Positions 7,021 to 12,279 of a DNA stretch of 12,279 nt are shown piece by piece. This DNA is from Candidatus Latescibacteria bacterium 4484_181 (GTDB taxonomy: Bacteria > Latescibacterota > MVCY01). The notes under the pieces were generated by a model, which saw nothing but the letters and a program-made list of their open reading frames with translations, made no database searches and was not told the DNA's origin. Position numbers and translations under genes: made by a program. The stretch covers positions 1 to 12,279 of the forward strand of contig MVCY01000016.1 in NCBI GenBank assembly GCA_002049985.1, given 5' to 3'. Numbering within the stretch: position 1 is the stretch's first letter; every line of letters starts with the position of its first letter.

Positions 7021-8046
7021 ATGAAAAAAAATGCGCTAAAGGCACTTCAGGTACTGGTAAGCCTCTCCTTACTCGCCTTCCTGATCTCCAGAACCGATAT
7101 TAAAGCAATCCTTTCCATAGTAAACTCCTCCAATCTCCTCTTCTTAGCAGTTGCTTTTCTAATCTATGTCTCTACAGTTTTTATAATCTCTTGCCGATGG
7201 TATATCTTACTGCAAACACAAAAGATTAACCTTCCCTTCAAGAAGCTTGTGTCGCTCTATTTTATTGGCCTTTTCTTCAATAATTTTCTTCCTACAAGTG
7301 TCGGGGGCGACCTTTACCGGGCCTACGGCGCAGCTAAACAGAACGGGAAAATGGCTCTCTGCCTGGCCTCCGTCTTCACCGAACGGTTAATAGGATTTTT
7401 CGCTATCACCGTTATGGTTCTGTTCTCCTTGATATTCATATCCCCAGAGATGGGTGGTAACTATGTTCTCATATTGAGTATTCTGTTTTTCTCTCTGCTG
7501 CTATTTTTTCTACTCCTATTTTTTAATCAGCGATTTTTTTCGTATCTTACTCAGATTTTGGAGAAGATCAAGGCGATGGGAATAGGGAAAAAACTGGTCC
7601 ACTTTTCTGAATCGGTGAACCTCTACCGGCGCTACCCAGGGACGCTATTAACAGTCTTTGCCATCTCCATCTCTTATCAACTGTTCATTGTAGTCTTCAG
7701 CTATTCTGTGAGCCAGGCACTTGGTTTGGGTCTATCTGTCTTTGATTTCATCCTGTTTGTACCGGTGATTGGACTTGTAAGTATGTTTCCCCTGTCTGTA
7801 AATGGAGTAGGAGTGCGAGAGGCTGGATATGTATTTTTGCTCTCCAGGGTTGGCAGAGGTAGTTCCGAAGCCCTCTCGTTATCATTAATGATTTACGCCA
7901 TAGGTGTTGCCGTCAGCCTCATCGGAGGAGCCCTGTTTGGGCTTCAGAGAATGGAGGGCAAGGGAGAGCCAGCATTTAGGACTAACTCACTCAGGCTTCT
8001 TGCGAAATCCGGGACTGGGGATGCTAAAGCCGATGTGGTAGATTAG
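7021..8046 (+). CDS. Flippase-like polytopic membrane protein (LPG_synthase_TM / UPF0104 family)
   Basis: The 341-residue product consists almost entirely of hydrophobic helices and belongs to the PF03706 family (lysylphosphatidylglycerol synthase transmembrane region, AglD-like). The two best conserved family motifs are visible: FFNNFLPTSVGGDLYRA at residues 85-101, and PLSVNGVGVREAGYV at 257-271. Stand-alone members without the soluble aminoacyl-transferase domain, as here, occur widely next to glycosyltransferases and are proposed to handle lipid-linked intermediates. The biochemical role is not settled. The preceding DUF2723 and GT9 genes fit an envelope-glycan pathway. The ATG at 7021 begins a natural charged end (MKKNALK) before the first helix. 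About 30 residues after the last helix are polar and unremarkable. Confidence 0.87.
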   Translation: MKKNALKALQVLVSLSLLAFLISRTDIKAILSIVNSSNLLFLAVAFLIYVSTVFIISCRWYILLQTQKINLPFKKLVSLYFIGLFFNNFLPTSVGGDLYRAYGAAKQNGKMALCLASVFTERLIGFFAITVMVLFSLIFISPEMGGNYVLILSILFFSLLLFFLLLFFNQRFFSYLTQILEKIKAMGIGKKLVHFSESVNLYRRYPGTLLTVFAISISYQLFIVVFSYSVSQALGLGLSVFDFILFVPVIGLVSMFPLSVNGVGVREAGYVFLLSRVGRGSSEALSLSLMIYAIGVAVSLIGGALFGLQRMEGKGEPAFRTNSLRLLAKSGTGDAKADVVD

Positions 8047-8069
8047 AGATTTGTGAGAGAAAACATGTC

Positions 8070-8075
8070 GGAGGG
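8070..8075 (+). promoter_or_regulatory. Ribosome binding site for the TPR-binding-protein gene
   Basis: GGAGGG lies just 3 nt before the ATG at 8079, a little close but clear. It supports this start, which also opens a signal peptide. Confidence 0.6.
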
Positions 8076-8078
8076 AAA

Positions 8079-9734
8079 ATGAGAGGAGGAAACAGGCTTC
8101 TTATTATCATACTGGCGATTGGTTTATCTGTTTGGGGTGCTCCTTGCAGCGGCAGGGGCTTCAGCCCGCGGGCAGATACTCTTTTTGCCCAGGGGGTAAG
8201 AAGCTATAAAACAGGCGAGTTTCTGGCCGCACTGGGCAATTTCCAAAAGATTCTCCAGGAATTACCTCCAAACCAGAGGTCATCAGCAGCGCAGCTAATG
8301 GTGGCCAAGGCCCTCTACAAACTGGGCGAATACGAGCAGGCGATCCAGGCAGCCCAGAGGTTGCTGGAAGCTTATCCAAAAAGTCGATACTCTCCTTATG
8401 CTGTCTACCTTATTGCCGGATGCCGATTCCGGCAGTGGAAGTATATCGATGCAGTGGAGGAATATGCCAAAGTCGTTGGAGGCAGAGGTGACAGCAAACT
8501 GAGGCGAAGAGCCCAGGAGATAATCGACCGGATTGTCGAAACCAAACTCTCACCATCGCAGGTCGAAGAACTTCGGAGGAAGGGTCTTATTGGGGCTCGG
8601 GAACCCGAAGTAGGTCCTGTTTCTCCCGGAGTTGCAATTGTTGGCCTTCTCTGTCCTGTTTCCGGGCCGGACAGCACCTTTGGAAAGGACCTCTTAGACG
8701 GGGTGAAACTGGCCTTTGGGGATGGAGAAAGCTCCTCTGGGCTTTCTCTGGTAGTGAAAGACACTGAAAGCAGTGCCATTGGGGCGGTCAAGGCTGCCCA
8801 GAAGCTGGCAGAGCAGGAGAATCTGCTGGCATTGGTAGGGCCTGTCTTCAGCCTGCCGACAGTAGCGGCTGCGGCAGTGGCCAACTGCGCAAAAGTCCCT
8901 TTGCTTGCTCCCACCGCAAACCAGGACAGACTGACCACCATCGGAGAGTATATCTTCCAGTTGAATACTACTCCCAGAATCCAGGCGGAGCGAATGGCCG
9001 AATATGCGGCGAGGGACCTGGGCTTCAAGGCCCTGGCAGTACTGGCTCCACTAAATGCCCGCGGTCAGCAGATGGCAGAGGGCTTTGTCCAACGGATAGA
9101 AAAGCTTGGGGGCAAGGTGGTAGCTCAGGATTGGTACACCACCGGGACAACCGATTTTGGAACACAACTGCAAAAGGTGAGAGAAGCCGGCCTGGAATTG
9201 CTTCCGCCTGACTCGTTAGAATCGATACTGGCCATGCAGGATACAACCGAGACACTGGCTCCAGTGACGACTATCGAGGGATTTCTGGTAGTAGGAACTC
9301 CCCAGGAGATCGCCCTAATTGCTCCTCAGATTGCATTCTGGCGGATTGAAACCCAGCTTTTAGGGGGAGGCGGATGGAACAGTCCGAAACTCCTCCAACT
9401 GGGGCGTGAGTATGTGCAAGGGGCGATCTTTGTGGGCGAATACTTTGAACAGAACGATTCCCCCGCCCTTCGGAGATTTGTCGACCAGTTCAGGCAGAGA
9501 TACGGCAGGAATCCCACTAAGGTGGCGGCCTTCGGATACGACGCCGCCTATTTGATCTTACAGGCCTGGCAGAAGGGGGCCAGGACCCGAGAACAGCTCC
9601 GTCAGGCACTGGACGGGACCTGGCAATTCCAAGGCGCATCGGGTGAGATATCCTTCCGCCAACGGACCAACCAGAGCGTATTTCTGCTTACCATTCATAA
9701 AGACGGGATCGTCAAGATAGGTCTGCTCCGATAA
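8079..9734 (+). CDS. Exported TPR protein fused to a type-I periplasmic binding domain (LpoA-like architecture)
   Basis: The 551-residue product begins with a Sec signal peptide (basic MRGGNR, then LLIIILAIGLSVWG). There is a Cys at 23, but the residues before it do not form a standard lipobox. Residues about 31-150 are TPR or BamD/YbgF-like repeats (FAQGVRSYKTGEFLAALGNF, ALYKLGEYEQAIQAAQRLL). From about 185 to the end is a Peripla_BP_6 (LivK-type) domain, starting VAIVGLLCPVSGPDSTFG and including 'ALVGPVFSLPTVAAA' and 'AFGYDAAYLILQAW'. No ABC permease or ATPase gene is nearby, so a transport role is not supported by context. The same order, TPR then type-I binding fold, occurs in the lipoprotein LpoA, which activates penicillin-binding protein 1A. 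That is a similarity of architecture only. The gene lies 32 bp after the flippase-like gene and may be co-transcribed with it. Confidence 0.87.
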   Translation: MRGGNRLLIIILAIGLSVWGAPCSGRGFSPRADTLFAQGVRSYKTGEFLAALGNFQKILQELPPNQRSSAAQLMVAKALYKLGEYEQAIQAAQRLLEAYPKSRYSPYAVYLIAGCRFRQWKYIDAVEEYAKVVGGRGDSKLRRRAQEIIDRIVETKLSPSQVEELRRKGLIGAREPEVGPVSPGVAIVGLLCPVSGPDSTFGKDLLDGVKLAFGDGESSSGLSLVVKDTESSAIGAVKAAQKLAEQENLLALVGPVFSLPTVAAAAVANCAKVPLLAPTANQDRLTTIGEYIFQLNTTPRIQAERMAEYAARDLGFKALAVLAPLNARGQQMAEGFVQRIEKLGGKVVAQDWYTTGTTDFGTQLQKVREAGLELLPPDSLESILAMQDTTETLAPVTTIEGFLVVGTPQEIALIAPQIAFWRIETQLLGGGGWNSPKLLQLGREYVQGAIFVGEYFEQNDSPALRRFVDQFRQRYGRNPTKVAAFGYDAAYLILQAWQKGARTREQLRQALDGTWQFQGASGEISFRQRTNQSVFLLTIHKDGIVKIGLLR

Positions 9735-9849
9735 GCACTTCAGGAAGACAGCAGTTTGAGGGAATGTGTAAGTCGGCGTCAGCAGAGGCGGACATACAGC
9801 CGCTCTGTTCGTGCCTCCTCCGAAAGAGTCCCGTTCCATTCGTTCTATA
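9735..9849. other. Spacer with a bulged hairpin and a degenerate REP-like copy
   Basis: The 115 bp between the two exported-protein genes contains GTCGGCGTC (9772-9780), the reverse complement of the outer arm of the element near 3505-3513. A hairpin follows, with AGAGGCGG at 9784-9791 pairing with CCGCTCT at 9800-9806 and one base bulged. No T-run follows, so it is not a standard terminator. The next frame is open from a GTG at 9811 within this spacer. Confidence 0.35.
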
Positions 9850-11703
9850 ATGGGAAGATACGCCCTCTTCCGCTATCTCTTTATTCTAAGTCTATCTGTT
9901 TCCATTTCTAACCTTAGCCAGGCAAAGGTCTTCCTCCCTCCAGAAGTCCTCTTAGACTCTGAGGGCAATTACTCAGAGCTGCTTGCCGACTTAGAGGCCA
10001 ATCCCATTGACCTGAACCGAGCAGGGGTATCTGATCTTCTGGCCATTCCCTGGCTTTCGGAGAAAAAGGCGCAGGCAATCGTTGATTGGCGCCGTAGACA
10101 CGGTCCGTTTAAGAGCATAGAGGAGCTTTCCCGAATACGGGGTCTGGATAGAGAGCTGATTGAAAGCCTGCGTCCTTATGTTATGGTACGTCAGTCTCTG
10201 TCTCTGGCTTTAAAGGAACGGCTGCGGGTCAAACAGAAAGGAAGGTTGCAGGGGGAGCAGCTACCCAATACCCTGGCTTTCTATCAGAGACTGGGCCTCT
10301 CGTTGGCTGACAGGTACGAACTTGGCCTGTTGGTGGAGAAAGACCCGGGCGAAACAGACCTGGCTGACTTCTTAGCTGGCTACGTTCAGCTTAAACGATT
10401 AGGTGGAATTGACCGGGTGGTATTAGGAGACTTCCGACCTGGGTTTGCCCAGGGATTGGTCTTCAGCCGCTGGAGCTTCTCAATAAACGATCCCAGGTCG
10501 CTTAAAAGAAAAGACAGCCGTTCTGTGGGGTACCGCTCCAGTGTGGAGAACGGCGCCCTGCGAGGGCTTTTTCTGAGGAGATCTTTCCAGGCCATACAAT
10601 GGGCGCTGTTTTTCTCCCAGGCCAGGTTTGATGCAAGCGTGAACAAAGATGGGACGGTGAAGACCCTGCTTGCCAGCGGATATCACAGAACTTCTTCAGA
10701 GAAGGCCAAAAAGGACCTGGTTTCAGAAAGGCTGGTGGGCGGCAGGATCTGCTACGATGCCCGAAAAAACCTGAAGCTTGGAACCAGCTTTTCCATCTCT
10801 TCCTTTGTTCCTTCCTTCCACAACTATGACTTAGAAAGAAAAAGACACGCTTTTACTGGCTCTCAGAATTCTGTTTGTGGAGTGGATTGGGATATCACCT
10901 GGTCGAACCTGAATATATATGGCGAGGCGGCTTTATGCAAAGGTGGAGGCAAGGCGGCTGTTTTGGGAACCACCTCTGAGATTAAGGGGGTGAAGCTCTC
11001 GGTCCTGGTCCGGAGCTACAGCCGTGACTTCCACAGCTTTCACGGCTCTGCATTCTCTGCCTCCGGGAAGCTGTACAACGAGACCGGACTGTTTACCTCT
11101 CTGCTCTACTCCCCCACTGAAAGCACGGACCTGCTGGCCTATGTCGACCAATACCGCCATCCCTACCGAAGGTATTATGAACCAGTCCCCACGCGCGGAG
11201 ACAAGTGGGGACTGGTGGTGGCTCACGAGTTTTCCCACAGCGTTGAGCTTCTTTTTGATCTCCGGTCCAAGTACAGCCAGCGGGGCAAAGAGGCCCTGGG
11301 ACGGCGGAACAACCGGATACGCCTGGATGCCAGTTGGAGCCCGGACAGAAGATGGCGCCTGAGGGCCAGAACAGAGGCGGTCTTGTTGAACTTTGAACAC
11401 TCCCACCGCCAGCATGGAATCTCTGCCTTCTTCGACTTTCGCATCAACCCCTTCCGCTGTTCAACCATCTGCGGGCGTTTAACCACTTTCAAAACAGATT
11501 CCTATGACTCAAGGATCTACGAGTTCGAGACTGACCACACGGGAGCAGCATTCTGCAGATTTGTCTACGGCAAGGGGGTGAAGTGGTACCTGTTTGTAGC
11601 CCAGAAGATAGGGCAGGGGGAACTTTCGGCAAAATACCGCTGGCTGAAGACCCAAAAGGGCAAAAGGTGCGAGTTTTCGCTCCAGTTTGATTTACAGTTA
11701 TAG
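9850..11703 (+). CDS. ComEA-like helix-hairpin-helix protein with long beta-rich, probably outer-membrane, C-terminal region
   Basis: The 617-residue product starts with a signal peptide (MGRYALFRYLFILSLSVSIS, with likely cleavage near SQA). Residues about 51-113 are a (HhH)2 domain of the ComEA type: 'IDLNRAGVSDLLAIP', 'KAQAIVDWRRRHGPFKSIEE', then RIRGL and 'SLRPYV'. In DNA-binding ComEA the first hairpin reads PGIG; here it is PWLS (residues 67-70), whereas the second keeps its glycine (RGL). The remaining 500 residues show alternating polar and hydrophobic strands with many Tyr, Phe, Arg and Ser, for example 'RVVLGDFRPGFAQGLVFSR', and end CEFSLQFDLQL, which resembles a barrel's last strand. 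The ATG at 9850 is preferred because it begins the signal peptide; a GTG at 9811 would add 13 residues. Neither has a clear Shine-Dalgarno sequence. The function is unknown. An outer-membrane role is inferred; DNA binding is possible but weakened by the altered hairpin. Confidence 0.8.
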   Translation: MGRYALFRYLFILSLSVSISNLSQAKVFLPPEVLLDSEGNYSELLADLEANPIDLNRAGVSDLLAIPWLSEKKAQAIVDWRRRHGPFKSIEELSRIRGLDRELIESLRPYVMVRQSLSLALKERLRVKQKGRLQGEQLPNTLAFYQRLGLSLADRYELGLLVEKDPGETDLADFLAGYVQLKRLGGIDRVVLGDFRPGFAQGLVFSRWSFSINDPRSLKRKDSRSVGYRSSVENGALRGLFLRRSFQAIQWALFFSQARFDASVNKDGTVKTLLASGYHRTSSEKAKKDLVSERLVGGRICYDARKNLKLGTSFSISSFVPSFHNYDLERKRHAFTGSQNSVCGVDWDITWSNLNIYGEAALCKGGGKAAVLGTTSEIKGVKLSVLVRSYSRDFHSFHGSAFSASGKLYNETGLFTSLLYSPTESTDLLAYVDQYRHPYRRYYEPVPTRGDKWGLVVAHEFSHSVELLFDLRSKYSQRGKEALGRRNNRIRLDASWSPDRRWRLRARTEAVLLNFEHSHRQHGISAFFDFRINPFRCSTICGRLTTFKTDSYDSRIYEFETDHTGAAFCRFVYGKGVKWYLFVAQKIGQGELSAKYRWLKTQKGKRCEFSLQFDLQL

Positions 11704-11762
11704 TCACTGGATCATTAGTTGTTACTTACTAGCTATTGGTTGTTAGGGTATTCGGTCATTGG
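11704..11762. repeat. Degenerate heptamer tandem repeat (TCATTGG / TTGTTAG type)
   Basis: Directly after the stop codon about eight 7-mers follow one another with few extra bases: TCACTGG, TCATTAG, TTGTTAC, TTACTAG, CTATTGG, TTGTTAG, TATTCGG, TCATTGG. The shared pattern is roughly TNNTTGG or TNNTTAG. It resembles the short tandemly repeated heptamers known from intergenic regions of some bacteria such as cyanobacteria. No coding potential is seen. Confidence 0.6.
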
Positions 11763-11791
11763 TGAGCGCAGATTCGAAAAGTGAACGTATC

Positions 11792-11854
11792 GTCCCTAAA
11801 GGGACTTCGAATGAATGGTTGATCCTATTTGCTATAAATATTTTGTCCCTATGG
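11792..11854. repeat. GTCCC hairpin repeat, one full copy and one decayed copy
   Basis: GTCCCTAAAGGGAC (11792-11805) forms a 5-bp stem with a 4-nt loop. A second GTCCCTATGGAAAC begins at 11845, 53 bp downstream, preceded by GCTATAAATATTTT. The two look like successive, decayed units of a roughly 53-bp repeat. From memory, similar units around GTCCCTA..GGGAC occur in intergenic regions of various bacteria; this was not verified here. Confidence 0.45.
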
Positions 11855-11893
11855 AAACAGACAAGAAGCGACGTATCAAAAGCCATTTTTTAA

Positions 11894-11931
11894 CCGCAAA
11901 GTTCGCCAAGAAGTCGCAAAGGTCGCAAAGG
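11894..11931. repeat. CGCAAAG tandem repeat
   Basis: Four units follow each other: CCGCAAAG, TTCGCCAAG, AAGTCGCAAAG, GTCGCAAAG. This 9- to 11-base unit is familiar from intergenic regions of many environmental bacteria, where its translation gives spurious peptides such as TAKFAKKSQRSQRG. A 63-codon frame at 11815-12006 that runs through it is considered non-coding for this reason. Confidence 0.55.
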
Positions 11932-12279
11932 GGTAATCATCTATTTATAAAAATGTTGCCCATGTTGAGCACCCATCGCCTTCTTTGCTGTTATCTTAAA
12001 TGCTAAACTTTCACAAAAAATCTGGAAGATGTATCCTTAAACCAACGGAATATACTAGCATAGGAGGGCATATGGTTTGCGAGCGGGAATAGGCCCCCCG
12101 GCTGCGTTCGTGAATCCCCTTAATTCATTGGTTTTTTATATGCCATACCCCGAGGATTCATCGTCGACTATGGCAATGCTGGAGGTGGGGGGAGGTTGCG
12201 CTTTCCGTCAGCGGCCAACAGAACCAAAGCCGCCCTCTGCTGCCTGCAGGACTTATGGCCCCAGCGATTTGACCCTACC
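11932..12279. other. Apparently non-coding end of window
   Basis: No gene, tRNA or known structured RNA was recognised on either strand. The part from about 12060 is richer in G and C. It holds a few inverted 7-mers (GGCATAT at 12067-12073 with ATATGCC at 12138-12144; TGAATCC at 12111-12117 with GGATTCA at 12154-12160). A frame from the ATG at 12170 stays open to the window end for about 36 codons, but its product (proline- and glycine-rich, MAMLEVGGGCAFRQRP...) resembles nothing I know and has no good ribosome binding site. It could be the edge of a gene beyond the window or chance. Confidence 0.35.

Noticed and set aside
8405..9028. 207-codon minus-strand open frame
   Set aside because: It is fully antisense to the binding-protein domain, whose motifs are clear. 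The product is Ser/Thr/Pro-rich with no recognisable domain.
11815..12006. 63-codon plus-strand open frame after the barrel gene
   Set aside because: It translates through the GTCCC and CGCAAAG repeats and yields a typical repeat-derived peptide. It has no ribosome binding site.
12264..12279. Minus-strand T-arm-like string (GGTAGGGTCAAATCGC)
   Set aside because: The flanking bases do not pair as a tRNA T-arm, and no acceptor or anticodon arm follows.

Overview
This 12.3 kb window looks like a chromosomal segment of an uncultivated diderm (Gram-negative-type) bacterium with a base composition near 50% GC. The diderm inference rests on three things: a signal-peptide protein with a long beta-rich C-terminal part that resembles an outer-membrane barrel, a heptosyltransferase-type GT9 enzyme, and a periplasmic TPR plus type-I binding-protein fusion. 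The phylum cannot be fixed from the sequence alone. The mix of a V/A-type ATPase, a DUF2723 protein with TPR repeats, and dispersed short repeats would suit an FCB-type or candidate-phylum lineage, but that is inference. All recognised genes are on the + strand.

Region 1 (1-3366) is part of a V/A-type ATPase operon in the order G/H-like stalk subunit (only its last 27 residues), I, K, E. Two things are abnormal. Subunit K has no canonical start codon ahead of its first conserved residues. Its recognisable sequence begins inside the 3' end of the I gene and lacks the first half of transmembrane helix 1. After E, the usual C, F, A, B and D genes do not follow.

Region 2 (3367-3616) is a junction without a recognisable gene. 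It carries a short REP-like inverted repeat. Downstream of it a DUF2723 gene begins without its expected first membrane helix.

Region 3 (3551-8046) is a likely co-transcribed set for cell-envelope glycans or glycoproteins: a DUF2723 GT-C-like membrane glycosyltransferase with TPR tail, a GT9 glycosyltransferase, and a polytopic flippase-like protein of the LPG_synthase_TM family. Gaps between them are 9 and 23 bp.

Region 4 (8079-11703) encodes two exported proteins. One is a TPR domain fused to a Peripla_BP_6-type domain, recalling the architecture of the peptidoglycan-synthase activator LpoA. The other is a ComEA-like helix-hairpin-helix domain fused to a long beta-strand-rich, probably outer-membrane, region.

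Region 5 (11704-12279) appears non-coding. It contains degenerate heptamer repeats, a GTCCC hairpin repeat and CGCAAAG repeats, followed by about 270 bp in which I recognise nothing. No tRNA, rRNA, CRISPR array or transposase was seen. I did not find a convincing new multi-gene system. The most interesting items are the HhH-barrel fusion and the damaged-looking 5' ends of the two membrane-protein genes flanking the ATPase break.
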